The notes: a model not told the origin generated them from the letters alone. 64,000 nucleotides of DNA from Pseudomonas peli (GCF_900099645.1 NZ_FMTL01000001.1:434001-498000), one strand, 5' to 3'; counted from the first letter of the stretch, positions 35,897 through 44,911 are shown. Numbers and translations: made by a program.

Positions 35897-38491
35897 ATGC
35901 CTTCGCGTAAGTTTGGACTGAACCTGGTCATGTTCCTGGCAATTGCCGCCGTGTTTACCGGTATCTGGGCGCTGTATAACCGCCCGGTGACCGCACCGGA
36001 TTGGCCAGAACAGATTTCCGGATTTTCTTTCTCGCCTTTCCGCGCCGGGCAAAACCCGCAGCAGGACACCTACCCCAGCGATGAGCAGATGCGCGCTGAC
36101 CTGGAGCTGCTGAGCACGCACACCGACAACATCCGTACCTACTCGGTAGACGGCCCACTGGGCAACATCCCCCTGCTCGCCGAAGAATTCGGCCTGCGCG
36201 TGACCCTGGGTATCTGGATCAGCCCGGATCTGGAGCGAAACGAGCGAGAAATCGCCAAAGCCATCGAAATCGCCAATAACTCACGCAGCGTAGTGCGCGT
36301 GGTGGTCGGTAACGAAGCGCTGTTCCGCAGCGAAGTGACGCCGGAAAACCTGATTGCCTACATCGACCGCGTACGCGCGGCAGTCAAGGTGCCGGTGACC
36401 ACCTCGGAGCAGTGGCACATCTGGCAGGACCATCCAGAGCTGGCTCAGCACGTCGACCTGATCGCCGCCCACGTTCTGCCTTACTGGGAATTCGTGCCGA
36501 TGGAGGACTCCACCGACTTCGTGCTGGAGCGCGCCAAAGACCTGAAAAAACTCTTCCCGAAAAAGCCGCTGCTGCTTTCCGAAGTTGGCTGGCCGAGCAA
36601 CGGCCGCATGCGCGGCGGCGCCGATGCCTCTCAAGCGGACCAGGCGATATACCTGCGCACGCTGGTCAATGCGCTCAATGCCAAAGGCTACAACTACTTC
36701 GTTATTGAAGCCTTCGACCAGCCGTGGAAAGCCAGCGATGAGGGCTCGGTGGGTGCGTATTGGGGCGTTTACAACCTCGAACGTCAGGCCAAATTCGCTT
36801 TCGAAGGCCCCGTGGTGGCGATCCCACAATGGCGCTTGCTAGCTATCGGCTCGGTGGTACTGGCCCTGCTCAGCCTGGCGCTGATGCTGATCGACGGCAG
36901 TGCCCTGCGTCAGCGCGGGCGCACCTTCCTGACCATTGTCGCGTTCGCCGGCGGCTCCGCCCTGGTATGGATCGGTTACGACTACAGCCAACAGTACAGC
37001 ACCTGGTTCAGCACCTTGGTTGGCCTGCTGTTGGGCATTGGCGCCTTCGGCGTGTTTATCGTCCTGCTGACAGAAGCCCACGAACTGGCTGAAACCGCCT
37101 GGACCCGCGCGCGGCGCCGGCCGTTCCAGCCGGTCTTGGCCGACAGCGCCTACCGCCCCAAGGTATCGGTGCACGTACCCTGCTACAACGAGCCGCCGGA
37201 GATGGTCAAACAGACCCTCGACGCCCTGGCTGCGCTGGATTATCCGGATTACGAAGTCATCATCATCGACAACAACACCAAGGACCCGGCCGTGTGGGAG
37301 CCGGTTGAGGCGTATTGCAAAGTCCTGGGCCCACGCTTCCGCTTCTTCCACGTAGCACCAATTGCCGGTTTCAAAGGCGGTGCGCTGAACTACATCCTGC
37401 CGCACACCTGTCCGGACGCCGAAGTGGTGGCGGTGATCGACGCTGATTACTGCGTCGACAAGAACTGGCTCAAGTACATGGTGCCGCACTTTAGCGACCC
37501 TAAGATTGCCGTGGTGCAATCACCGCAGGATTACCGTGACGGCAACGAGAACGTCTTCAAGAAGCTCTGCTATGCCGAATACAAAGGCTTCTTCCATATC
37601 GGCATGGTGACGCGTAATGACCGCGACGCGATCATCCAGCACGGCACCATGACCATGATCCGTCGTACCGTGATGGACGAACTGAAGTGGGCAGACTGGA
37701 CCATCTGCGAAGACGCCGAACTGGGCCTGCGCGTATTCGAGAAAGGCTACAGCGCCGCCTACGCCCACGAAAGCTTCGGCAAGGGGCTGATGCCGGACAC
37801 CTTTATCGACTACAAGAAGCAGCGCTTCCGATGGGCTTACGGCGCCATTCAGATCATGAAGGGCCATGCACGCAGCCTGTTCCTCGGCAAGGACTCCGAA
37901 CTCAAGAGCGGACAGCGCTACCACTTCGTCGCCGGTTGGCTGCCGTGGATCGCCGATGGCCTGAATATCTTCTTCACCGTCGGTGCGCTGCTCTGGTCGG
38001 CAGCGATGATCATCGTGCCGCAGCGGGTTGACCCGCCGCTGATGATCTTCGCCATCCCGCCGTTGGCGCTGTTCTTCTTCAAGCTGGGCAAGATCCTGTT
38101 CCTCTACCGCAAGGCCATGGGAGTTGACTTGGTGCGCTCCTTCCAGGCTGCGCTGGCAGGCCTGGCGTTGTCGCACACGATCGCCAAGGCGGTGCTCTAC
38201 GGCACCTTCACCAAGACTATTCCGTTCTTCCGCACCCCGAAGATGGCCAGCAACCACGGCATCCTGGTGGCCTTGGCCGAGGCCCGTGAAGAAGTGTTTA
38301 TCATGCTGCTGCTGTGGGGTTCAGCCATCGGTATCAGCATCGTCCAGGGCTTGCCCAGCGCCGATGTGAAGTTCTGGGTAGCCATGCTGCTGGTGCAGTC
38401 GCTGCCCTACCTGGCCGCGCTGATCATGGCTTTGCTGTCGTCACTGCCGGCGCCTCAGGCAAGCGTGCAGGAAACCGCCGCGGCCAGCTGA
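35897..38491 (+). CDS. ndvB: NdvB-type beta-glucan synthase: GH17 domain fused to GT2 domain
   Basis: An 864-aa inner-membrane protein joining two activities. After one N-terminal membrane segment (about residues 7-25) comes a GH17-like domain (about 40-300) with the catalytic pair visible as E140 in VVGNEALF and E229 in LLSEVGWPSNG. Membrane segments follow at about 315-392. The cytosolic GT2 domain has DAD at 515-517, EDAELGLRVFEKGY and QRFRW at 642-646, then further C-terminal membrane segments. P. aeruginosa NdvB (PA1163, next to dapE) makes cyclic beta-1,3-glucans linked to biofilm tolerance; the same neighbour here supports the name. No strong SD is seen. tcdA is divergent, 250 nt away. 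Confidence 0.85.
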   Translation: MPSRKFGLNLVMFLAIAAVFTGIWALYNRPVTAPDWPEQISGFSFSPFRAGQNPQQDTYPSDEQMRADLELLSTHTDNIRTYSVDGPLGNIPLLAEEFGLRVTLGIWISPDLERNEREIAKAIEIANNSRSVVRVVVGNEALFRSEVTPENLIAYIDRVRAAVKVPVTTSEQWHIWQDHPELAQHVDLIAAHVLPYWEFVPMEDSTDFVLERAKDLKKLFPKKPLLLSEVGWPSNGRMRGGADASQADQAIYLRTLVNALNAKGYNYFVIEAFDQPWKASDEGSVGAYWGVYNLERQAKFAFEGPVVAIPQWRLLAIGSVVLALLSLALMLIDGSALRQRGRTFLTIVAFAGGSALVWIGYDYSQQYSTWFSTLVGLLLGIGAFGVFIVLLTEAHELAETAWTRARRRPFQPVLADSAYRPKVSVHVPCYNEPPEMVKQTLDALAALDYPDYEVIIIDNNTKDPAVWEPVEAYCKVLGPRFRFFHVAPIAGFKGGALNYILPHTCPDAEVVAVIDADYCVDKNWLKYMVPHFSDPKIAVVQSPQDYRDGNENVFKKLCYAEYKGFFHIGMVTRNDRDAIIQHGTMTMIRRTVMDELKWADWTICEDAELGLRVFEKGYSAAYAHESFGKGLMPDTFIDYKKQRFRWAYGAIQIMKGHARSLFLGKDSELKSGQRYHFVAGWLPWIADGLNIFFTVGALLWSAAMIIVPQRVDPPLMIFAIPPLALFFFKLGKILFLYRKAMGVDLVRSFQAALAGLALSHTIAKAVLYGTFTKTIPFFRTPKMASNHGILVALAEAREEVFIMLLLWGSAIGISIVQGLPSADVKFWVAMLLVQSLPYLAALIMALLSSLPAPQASVQETAAAS

Positions 38492-38514
38492 TCACAGGTG
38501 TGCCTGAATGCTAG

Positions 38515-38543
38515 ACGGCGGCCAATGGCCGCCGTTTTGCTTT
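38515..38543 (+). terminator. intrinsic terminator after ndvB
   Basis: A perfect 9-bp stem ACGGCGGCC/GGCCGCCGT (38515-38523 with 38527-38535) with an AAT loop runs into TTTTGCTTT. It lies 24 nt past the ndvB stop and about 40 nt before dapE, so dapE probably has its own promoter. Confidence 0.85.
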
Positions 38544-38584
38544 AAGATGGCGGCCTTTCCGCTTGATGCCGCCTTGGAGCCGCA

Positions 38585-39739
38585 ATGACCGCCAACGCCA
38601 CGCCCCTCTCCCCGACGCTGGAGCTTGCCTGTGAGCTGATTCGTCGTCCTTCCGTCACGCCGCTTGATGAAGGCTGCCAGGAGCAGATGACGCGCCGCCT
38701 TGCCGCCTGCGGTTTCACCATCGAGCCGATGCGTATCGAAGATGTGGACAACTTCTGGGCCAGCCACGGCAGCCAAGAGGGTCCCGTACTGTGCTTTGCC
38801 GGACACACCGATGTGGTGCCCACCGGCCCGGTGCAGAAGTGGCAGCACCAGCCATTCGATGCACTGATTGATGAAGACGGCATGCTATGTGGCCGTGGCG
38901 CGGCGGACATGAAAGGCAGCCTGGCGTCGATGATCATCGCCGTTGAACGCTTTGTTGCGGAATACCCGGACCATAAAGGCCGTATCGCTTTTCTGATCAC
39001 CAGTGATGAAGAAGGCCCGGCGCACCATGGCACCAAGGCGGTGGTTGAACGCCTGCGCGAACGTAACGAGCGTCTGGACTGGTGCATCGTCGGCGAACCC
39101 TCGAGCACTACCCTGGTCGGTGACGTAGTGAAAAACGGCCGCCGCGGCTCGCTCGGCTGCACCCTCACCGTACGCGGCAAGCAAGGTCACGTGGCCTATC
39201 CGCACCTGGCGCGCAACCCGATTCATCTGGCCGCGCCGGCCCTGGCCGAACTGGCCGCCGAGCATTGGGACGACGGCAACGCGTTCTTCCCGCCGACCAG
39301 CTTCCAGATTTCCAACCTCAACGCAGGCACCGGCGCGACCAACGTGATTCCAGGTGAGTTGAAGGCCATCTTCAACTTTCGTTTCTCGACTGAATCGACG
39401 GTTGAAGGCCTGCAGCAGCGCACTCAGGCCATCCTCGACAAACACGGCTTGGATTTTGAGCTGGACTGGGCACTCTCCGGCCTGCCTTTTCTCACCGAAC
39501 CAGGTGCCTTGCTCGACGCCGTAGCGGCCAGCATCAAGGCCATCACCGGCCGCGATACCAAACCGTCTACTAGCGGCGGTACCTCGGACGGGCGCTTTAT
39601 TGCCACCCTTGGCACCCAAGTGGTCGAACTCGGCCCGGTCAACGCGACCATCCACCAAGTCGACGAACGCGTGCTGGCCAGTGATCTGGATGTGCTGACC
39701 GAGATTTACTATCAAACCCTGGTCAATCTGCTCGCATGA
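38585..39739 (+). CDS. dapE: succinyl-diaminopimelate desuccinylase
   Basis: Zinc-dependent M20-family hydrolase that removes succinate from N-succinyl-LL-DAP. The 384-aa product has the metal-binding segments [12 protein letters not shown] and [10 protein letters not shown], the catalytic Glu pair in TSDEEGPA, the dimerisation domain (about 185-295, with [12 protein letters not shown]) and [10 protein letters not shown] late in the chain. The present TGA lies at the left end of the 143-bp insertion. Without the insertion the frame would add one Cys codon and stop inside the rlmA start region. The change is a single terminal residue, so function should be unaffected. Confidence 0.96.
   Translation: MTANATPLSPTLELACELIRRPSVTPLDEGCQEQMTRRLAACGFTIEPMRIEDVDNFWASHGSQEGPVLCFAGHTDVVPTGPVQKWQHQPFDALIDEDGMLCGRGAADMKGSLASMIIAVERFVAEYPDHKGRIAFLITSDEEGPAHHGTKAVVERLRERNERLDWCIVGEPSSTTLVGDVVKNGRRGSLGCTLTVRGKQGHVAYPHLARNPIHLAAPALAELAAEHWDDGNAFFPPTSFQISNLNAGTGATNVIPGELKAIFNFRFSTESTVEGLQQRTQAILDKHGLDFELDWALSGLPFLTEPGALLDAVAASIKAITGRDTKPSTSGGTSDGRFIATLGTQVVELGPVNATIHQVDERVLASDLDVLTEIYYQTLVNLLA
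39732..39738. repeat. left copy of a 7-bp direct repeat (candidate target-site duplication)
   Basis: TCGCATG at the 3' end of dapE, directly abutting the left terminal inverted repeat of the MITE-like element. The identical heptamer is at 39882-39888. Confidence 0.65.
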
Positions 39740-39881
39740 AAATCCATGAACAAGCCTGCTACGCACCCCGATAGCTGCGTTGGGCGGTACTCGCTCCCCG
39801 CCTATCTATTTGATATGTCTCGTCGCTGCGCTCCGTCCGCCTTGCTCTCAGGGCGCTCGCGACGGCCTGTTAATGGATTTT
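39739..39881. mobile_element. MITE-like insertion, 143 bp, between dapE and rlmA
   Basis: A non-coding element with terminal inverted repeats. The left end reads AAAATCCATGAACAAGCC (39739-39756). The right end, reverse-complemented from 39881, reads AAAATCCATTAACAGGCC: 16 of 18 identical. It is flanked by a 7-bp direct repeat, TCGCATG. Joining the flanks recreates an ATGCTGA overlap in which dapE ends inside the rlmA start, exactly the kind of junction seen elsewhere in this window. The interior has an AT-rich core (about 39801-39818) between GC-rich blocks and no plausible ORF. The parent transposase family is not recognised. Confidence 0.7.
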
Positions 39882-39888
39882 TCGCATG
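39882..39888. repeat. right copy of the 7-bp direct repeat (candidate target-site duplication)
   Basis: TCGCATG, identical to 39732-39738. Its last three bases are the ATG start codon of rlmA, so the insertion now supplies the rlmA ribosome-binding region (GGATTTTTCGC before ATG). Confidence 0.65.
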
Positions 39889-40689
39889 CTGACCTGCCCG
39901 ATCTGCCAGGCGCCGTTGCAGACGCTCGACAATGGTGTGACCTGCCCGGCCAACCACCGCTTCGACCGTGCACGCCAGGGTTACCTGAACCTGCTGCCTG
40001 TGCAGCACAAGAACAGCCGCGACCCCGGCGATAACGCCGCCATGGTCGAGGCCCGACGGCGCTTTCTCGACGGTGGGCATTACGCCCCCCTAGCGCAGCG
40101 CCTGGCCAAACTGGCCGCCGGTTATAAACCGGAACGCTGGCTGGATATTGGCTGTGGCGAGGGTTACTACACCACACAGATCGCCGACGCCCTGCCGCAG
40201 GCCGATGGCTATGCCCTGGACATCTCCCGCGAGGCGGTCAAGCGCGCCTGCAAACGTTCGCCCCAGCTGACCTGGCTGGTGGCGAGCATGGCCCGTGTGC
40301 CGTTGGCGGACGCCAGCTGCCAATTACTCGCCAGCGTCTTCAGCCCGCTCGACTGGCAGGAAGCCAAGCGCCTGCTGGCACCCGGCGGTGGCCTGCTGCG
40401 CATGGGCCCAACCCGCGAACACCTGATGGAATTGCGGCAGAAGCTGTACGACGAAGTGCGTGACTACGATGATCAGAAACATCTGGAGCTGATCCCTGAT
40501 GGCATGCGCCTGGCCCACAGCGAAACCCTGACCTTTAATCTGCACCTGAACAGCAGCGAGGCCCGCGCCGACCTGCTGGCCATGACCCCACACGGCTGGC
40601 GCGCCAGCGCCGAGCGCCGTGCGGCGGTAATCGCCGAACCTTGCGACGTGACTGTCGCCATCCGCTACGACTGGATCGAGAGACTATGA
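39886..40689 (+). CDS. rlmA: 23S rRNA (guanine(745)-N(1))-methyltransferase
   Basis: Methylates G745 of 23S rRNA. The 267-aa product begins with a zinc-binding motif (CPIC at residues 4-7, then C and H in TCPANHRFDRA), followed by a class I SAM-binding domain with WLDIGCGEGYYTTQIADAL (about 86-104) and YALDISREAVKRA. VFSPLDWQEAKRLLAPGG is also typical. The ATG lies immediately after the MITE-like element, inside its right duplicated flank, so translation is no longer coupled to dapE. The dapE-rlmA order is that of P. aeruginosa. Confidence 0.92.
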   Translation: MLTCPICQAPLQTLDNGVTCPANHRFDRARQGYLNLLPVQHKNSRDPGDNAAMVEARRRFLDGGHYAPLAQRLAKLAAGYKPERWLDIGCGEGYYTTQIADALPQADGYALDISREAVKRACKRSPQLTWLVASMARVPLADASCQLLASVFSPLDWQEAKRLLAPGGGLLRMGPTREHLMELRQKLYDEVRDYDDQKHLELIPDGMRLAHSETLTFNLHLNSSEARADLLAMTPHGWRASAERRAAVIAEPCDVTVAIRYDWIERL

Positions 40690-41063
40690 CCATGCGCCAA
40701 CCGGATATCGAGATTTACCTGAAAGACGCCGACCACACCGCCATCGGCGAGTGGCTGAACAGCGCACTGGGCAGCTGCACGCCTTGGCAGCAGAAAGGCC
40801 AGACCTATAAATGCACGGCCGGCGACGTACCCGTCACCTGGCTGCCCAAAGCGGTTGGCAAATGGAACAGCCTGTACCTGGAAAGTGATGCCACGCCCTG
40901 GGCTGACGACCTGGCCTGCGCTCAAGCGGCCTTCGCGACACTGAATGTTGAAGTCCGCTGCGCGCCGGGCGGCTGGCAGGAAGAAGAAAGCGACGAGCAA
41001 GCCGACCGCTGGATGCGCATCAGCGCTGATGGCGTAGAGGAAATCACCTGGCGCACAGCTTGA
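40686..41063 (+). CDS. conserved hypothetical protein, 125 aa
   Basis: Small protein of unknown function. The start is taken at the ATG overlapping the rlmA stop (ATGA); a second ATG two codons later is equally possible. Sequence features: DIEIYLKDADHTAIGEWLNSAL, read as an alpha/beta beginning; an internal YKCTAGDVPVTWLPKAVGKWNSLYL, written here only as a description of residues 36-60; and an acidic, Trp-rich C-terminus (GGWQEEESDEQADRWMRI). No signal peptide or membrane segment. Its tight coupling with rlmA in a conserved position suggests co-expression, but I cannot assign a role. Confidence 0.85.
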   Translation: MTMRQPDIEIYLKDADHTAIGEWLNSALGSCTPWQQKGQTYKCTAGDVPVTWLPKAVGKWNSLYLESDATPWADDLACAQAAFATLNVEVRCAPGGWQEEESDEQADRWMRISADGVEEITWRTA

Positions 41064-41114
41064 CCGACCACTGAAACTAAAGCTCACCGCTGTTCGGTCG
41101 GTTTAGTCGCAGAC

Positions 41115-41147
41115 ACAAAAAACCCCGCCTAGGCGGGGTTTTGTTTA
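41115..41147. terminator. bidirectional intrinsic terminator
   Basis: A perfect 20-nt palindrome, AACCCCGCCT/AGGCGGGGTT (41121-41140), is flanked by A6 on the left and TTGTTT on the right. It lies between two convergent genes, the 125-aa gene and fadD1, and serves both. Confidence 0.9.
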
Positions 41148-41155
41148 GCGCGGTT

Positions 41156-42844
41156 TTACTTCTTGCCCATCTTCTTCAGTTCTTCATCACGCAGTTCGCG
41201 GCGCAGGATCTTGCCAACGTTGGTGGTCGGCAGGATGTCGCGGAACTCCACGGCTTTCGGCACTTTGTAACCAGTGACGTTGGCGCGCATGTGCTCCATC
41301 ACCTGCTCTTTGGTCAGGGTTTCACCCGGCTTGACCACCACAAAGATCTTGATCGCTTCGCCCGACTTCTCATCCGGCACACCGATGGCTGCGCACTGCA
41401 GCACACCTGGCAGAGTGGCGAGCACGTCTTCCAGCTCGTTCGGGTAGACGTTAAAGCCGGACACCAGAATCATGTCCTTCTTGCGGTCGACGATACGCAT
41501 GTAACCGTCTTCCTGAATCACCGCGATATCGCCAGTCTTCAACCAGCCTTCGGCGTCGAGGATTTCGTCGGTGGCTTCCTGGCGCTGCCAGTAGCCCTTC
41601 ATCACCTGCGGGCCTTTGACGCACAGCTCACCAATCGAACCCAATGGCTGCTCGACGCCTTCGTCGTCGATCACCTTGCACACGGTCGACGGTACTGGAA
41701 TACCGATGGTGCCGATTTGGATATTGCTGAACGGGTTGACCGAGGCCACCGGGCTGGTTTCGGTCATGCCGAAGCCTTCGCAGATCGAGCAACCGGTCAC
41801 CTGCTTCCAACGCTCGGCAGTCGCCAGTTGCAGCGCCATACCGCCGGAGAACGTGGCTTTCAGGGTAGAGAAGTCCAGCTTGCGGAAGTCCTCGTTGTTG
41901 CACAGGGCAACGAACAGGGTGTTGAGACCGACAAAACCGGTGAATTTGTACTTGGCCAGGTCCTTGGTCATCGCCGGCAGATCACGCGGGTTGGTGATCA
42001 GCACGTTGTGCCCACCAATCAGCATCATCGCCATGCAATGGAAGGTGAAGGCATAGATGTGGTACAGCGGCAATGGCGCGATCAGCACTTCGCTGCCTTC
42101 GCTCATTTCCGAGCCCATCAGTGCCTTGACCTGCAGCATGTTGGCGATCAGGTTGCGGTGGGTGAGCATCGCGCCCTTGGCCACGCCGGTGGTGCCGCCG
42201 GTGTATTGCAGCACGGCAATTTCACCATTGGCCGGAGCTGCTTCTTTCACGCTCTGACCACGGCCTTTGGCCATGGCAGCGGTGAATTTGACGGCTTGCG
42301 GCAGGTTGTAGGCCGGGACCATCTTCTTCACGTGCTTGACCACGCTGTTGACCAGCAGGCGCTTGAGCGGCGATAGCATGTCGCCGACTTCAGTGATGAT
42401 GACCGTCTTGATCCCGGTTTTCGGCAGAACCTGTTCTGCCAGGTGGGCCATGTTGGCCAAGCTGACCAGGGCCTTGGCGCCGGAATCGTTGAATTGGTGT
42501 TCCATTTCCCGCGCGGTATAAAGCGGGTTGGTGTTGACCACCACCAGACCGGCGCGCAAGGCACCGAAGACAACAACCGGATACTGCAGCACGTTGGGCA
42601 GTTGCACGGCGATTCGGTCGCCAGGCTGCAAGTCGGTGTTCTGCTGCAAGTAAGCGGCAAAAGTGCCGGACAACTCGTACAGCTCACCATAGGTAATGGT
42701 TTTACCCATATTGCTGAAAGCTGGCTTGTCGGCGAAGCGTTGGCAGGACTCTTTCAGTACCGCCTGGATGTTCGGGTACTGGTCAGGATTGATTTCGGCA
42801 GCAATCCCAACGGGATACTTATCCTTCCAAAAGTTTTCGGTCAT
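41156..42844 (-). CDS. fadD1: long-chain fatty acid--CoA ligase FadD1
   Basis: Activates fatty acids to acyl-CoA through an acyl-adenylate at the inner membrane. The start at MTENFWKDKYPVGIA (562 aa) follows GAGGAG; the 646-aa frame adds 84 leader-derived residues and is rejected. AMP-binding motif YTGGTTGVAKGAMLTH, FGMTETSPVAS, and the C-terminal GWLKTGD and DRKKDMILVSGFNVYP are intact. A tandem paralogue of identical length lies upstream. The pair and its neighbours match PA3299/PA3300 from memory. Confidence 0.93.
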   Translation of the reverse strand: MTENFWKDKYPVGIAAEINPDQYPNIQAVLKESCQRFADKPAFSNMGKTITYGELYELSGTFAAYLQQNTDLQPGDRIAVQLPNVLQYPVVVFGALRAGLVVVNTNPLYTAREMEHQFNDSGAKALVSLANMAHLAEQVLPKTGIKTVIITEVGDMLSPLKRLLVNSVVKHVKKMVPAYNLPQAVKFTAAMAKGRGQSVKEAAPANGEIAVLQYTGGTTGVAKGAMLTHRNLIANMLQVKALMGSEMSEGSEVLIAPLPLYHIYAFTFHCMAMMLIGGHNVLITNPRDLPAMTKDLAKYKFTGFVGLNTLFVALCNNEDFRKLDFSTLKATFSGGMALQLATAERWKQVTGCSICEGFGMTETSPVASVNPFSNIQIGTIGIPVPSTVCKVIDDEGVEQPLGSIGELCVKGPQVMKGYWQRQEATDEILDAEGWLKTGDIAVIQEDGYMRIVDRKKDMILVSGFNVYPNELEDVLATLPGVLQCAAIGVPDEKSGEAIKIFVVVKPGETLTKEQVMEHMRANVTGYKVPKAVEFRDILPTTNVGKILRRELRDEELKKMGKK

Positions 42845-42930
42845 GGAAGCCCACTCCTCAGCAACAGCTTGATCTTCACCGCGCGTAGACGGTTGTTTAT
42901 TGTAGATTTGCGTGTTTTCTGCGATTTGAA

Positions 42931-42959
42931 CGGCAAAAAAATTGCCGGGAGCAATTTTT
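42931..42959 (-). promoter_or_regulatory. overlapping alternative hairpins in the fadD1 leader
   Basis: Two mutually exclusive stems. One pairs AAAAATTGC with GCAATTTTT (plus 42937-42945 and 42951-42959) and on the minus strand runs into T7, like a weak intrinsic terminator. The other pairs CGGCAA with TTGCCG (42931-42936 and 42942-42947). They share 42942-42945. This could be an attenuator about 90-115 nt before the fadD1 start, but the terminator stem is AT-rich and may be weak. Confidence 0.35.
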
Positions 42960-43173
42960 GACGTCACACAGCAACAGCCTGGAAAGCAGGGTCGCCATGG
43001 ATGGTGGATCACAAAAAAGCCGCCCGAGAGTAGCAGCTTTGCCAAACAGCGACTAGCACCAATAAGCGCCGCAGCAGTCACAAAAATGACCAGCACGGCA
43101 ATTTAAGTCATTTTTATTGATGGCGCTGAAAGCAGCGAGTTACAGGGGTTGCGCGGGGATTGGCGGAGGTTTC

Positions 43174-43203
43174 ATACAGCCGCAGCTAAACCTGCGACTG
43201 TAT
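43174..43203 (-). terminator. hairpin downstream of fadD2
   Basis: A 12-bp stem, ATACAGCCGCAG (43174-43185) and CTGCGACTGTAT (43192-43203), has one non-Watson-Crick pair and a 6-nt loop. It begins 20 nt past the fadD2 stop. The minus-strand sequence after it is GAAACC, with no U-run, so it may be an mRNA 3'-end stabiliser or a Rho-assisted terminator. Confidence 0.45.
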
Positions 43204-43222
43204 TGACGCGACCGTGTATGCG

Positions 43223-44911
43223 TCAGGCGATATCGCGCAGCTCGCGACGGAGAATCTTGCCTACCGGGGTCATCGGCAGCGAATCACGGAAGACGATCTG
43301 CTTGGGCACCTTGTAGCCGGTGAAGTTTTCCTTGCAGTAGGCCTTAAGCTCATCAGCACTAAGGCTGCTGTCGCGGGCCACCACGAACAGCTTGACCGCT
43401 TCCCCGGACTTCTCATCCGGCACGCCGATGGCCGCGCAACTGGCGACTTTCGGGTGAGCCATGACCACATCTTCGATCTCGTTGGGGTACACGTTGAAAC
43501 CCGAGACGATGATCATGTCCTTCTTGCGGTCGACAATGCGCACAAAGCCATCTGGGTCGATAACCGCCACATCACCGCTTTTGAACCAGCCCTCGGCGTC
43601 CAGCACCTCGGCAGTGGCTTCTTCACGGTTCCAGTAGCCCTTCATCACCTGCGGGCCCTTGATGCACAGCTCGCCGCGCTCGCCCAGGCCTTGCTCAACG
43701 CCGTCATCATCAATGACCTTGAACGCCGTACCCGGCACCGGAATGCCCACCGTGCCCAGACGCGCTTTATCGCCATAAGGGTTGGTACTGGCCACTGGCG
43801 AGGTTTCGGTGAGGCCATAGCCTTCAACCACGGTACAGCCGGTCATCGCCTGCCAGCGCTCTGCGGTGGCCTTGACCAAGGCGGTGCCACCGGAGTTGGT
43901 GACCTTGAGCTTGGAGAAATCCAGTTTCTGGAACTCGGGGTTATCCATCAGCGCGACGAACAGCGTGTTGAGGCCCAGCAAGGCAGAAAACTGCCACTTG
44001 CCCAGCTCCTTGACGAAGCCTGGGATGTCACGCGGGTTGGTGATCAGCACGTTGTGGTTGCCGTTGACCATCATGCACATGCAGTTCGCGGTGAAGGCAT
44101 AGATATGATAGAGCGGCAGCGGCGCGATCATGATTTCCTGGCCCTGCTTCATCAGCGGGGTGCCATCGTTGCCCAGCTGCGACAGGCAGGCATCGACTTG
44201 CAGCATATTGGCCACCAGGTTGCCGTGGGTGAGCATCGCGCCCTTGGCCACACCGGTGGTGCCGCCGGTGTATTGCAGCACGGCGATATCTTCCTGACCG
44301 ACCTTGACCGGCTTCAGTGCATGCCCTTGGCCCTGCTTGAGCGCATCCTTGAAGCCCACCGCCTGCGGCAGGTGGTAGTCAGGAACCATCTTCTTGACCT
44401 TCTTTACCACGGTGTTGACCAGCCAGCCTTTCAGGCTAGGCAGCATGTCACCCATCTTGGCTTCAATCAGGTAATCGATCTCGGTATCCGGCAGCACGTC
44501 CTGCACCAGCTTGCCGAACATGTTCAGGTACACCAGCGCACGCACGCCGGCATCCTTGAACTGGTGGCGCATCTCGCGGGCGGTGTACAGCGGGTTGGTG
44601 TTGACCACAATCAGCCCGGCGCGCATGGCGCCGAACACGGCAATCGGGTACTGCAGCACGTTGGGCATCTGCACGGCGATGCGCTCACCCGGTTGCAGGT
44701 CAGTGTGCTTTTGCAGGTAGGCGGCAAAGGCCGCCGAGAGCCGATCAAGCTCGGCATAAGTCAGGGTCACGCCCAGGTTGCTGAAGGCGGGCCGGTCGGC
44801 GAACTTCTTGCACGAGCGCTCGAACACCTCGATAACCGACTTGTAAGCCCCCAGGTCGATGTCATTGGGTACGCCGGCCGGGCGTTTGTCACTCCAGAAA
44901 TCAGGCTGCAT
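43223..44911 (-). CDS. fadD2: long-chain fatty acid--CoA ligase FadD2
   Basis: Second acyl-CoA synthetase, 562 aa like its neighbour and clearly a tandem duplicate. It shares the AMP-binding motif YTGGTTGVAKGAMLTHGN, the YGLTETSPVAS segment and the C-terminal GWFKSGD and DRKKDMIIVSGFNVYP. Differences from FadD1 are concentrated in the N-terminal half and in the linker (GQGHALKPVKVGQEDIAV). In Pseudomonas the two enzymes are reported to have different chain-length preferences; which applies here cannot be read from sequence. It is transcribed towards fadD1 and divergent from a binding-protein gene. Confidence 0.92.
   Translation of the reverse strand: MQPDFWSDKRPAGVPNDIDLGAYKSVIEVFERSCKKFADRPAFSNLGVTLTYAELDRLSAAFAAYLQKHTDLQPGERIAVQMPNVLQYPIAVFGAMRAGLIVVNTNPLYTAREMRHQFKDAGVRALVYLNMFGKLVQDVLPDTEIDYLIEAKMGDMLPSLKGWLVNTVVKKVKKMVPDYHLPQAVGFKDALKQGQGHALKPVKVGQEDIAVLQYTGGTTGVAKGAMLTHGNLVANMLQVDACLSQLGNDGTPLMKQGQEIMIAPLPLYHIYAFTANCMCMMVNGNHNVLITNPRDIPGFVKELGKWQFSALLGLNTLFVALMDNPEFQKLDFSKLKVTNSGGTALVKATAERWQAMTGCTVVEGYGLTETSPVASTNPYGDKARLGTVGIPVPGTAFKVIDDDGVEQGLGERGELCIKGPQVMKGYWNREEATAEVLDAEGWFKSGDVAVIDPDGFVRIVDRKKDMIIVSGFNVYPNEIEDVVMAHPKVASCAAIGVPDEKSGEAVKLFVVARDSSLSADELKAYCKENFTGYKVPKQIVFRDSLPMTPVGKILRRELRDIA

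Larger units (their letters stand above)
42845..43222. other. 378-nt intergenic region between fadD2 and fadD1
   Basis: No plausible gene: the long minus-strand frame across it is an N-terminal extension of fadD1 without family support. It holds a hairpin just after fadD2 (43174-43203) and a pair of overlapping hairpins nearer fadD1 (42931-42959). The distance and structures suggest that fadD1 has its own promoter in addition to any read-through from fadD2. No clear -35/-10 pair is called. Confidence 0.6.

Noticed and set aside
42845..43096. 84-residue N-terminal extension of FadD1
   Set aside because: Not conserved in the family; the internal ATG at 42844 has a strong SD and gives the same length as FadD2.
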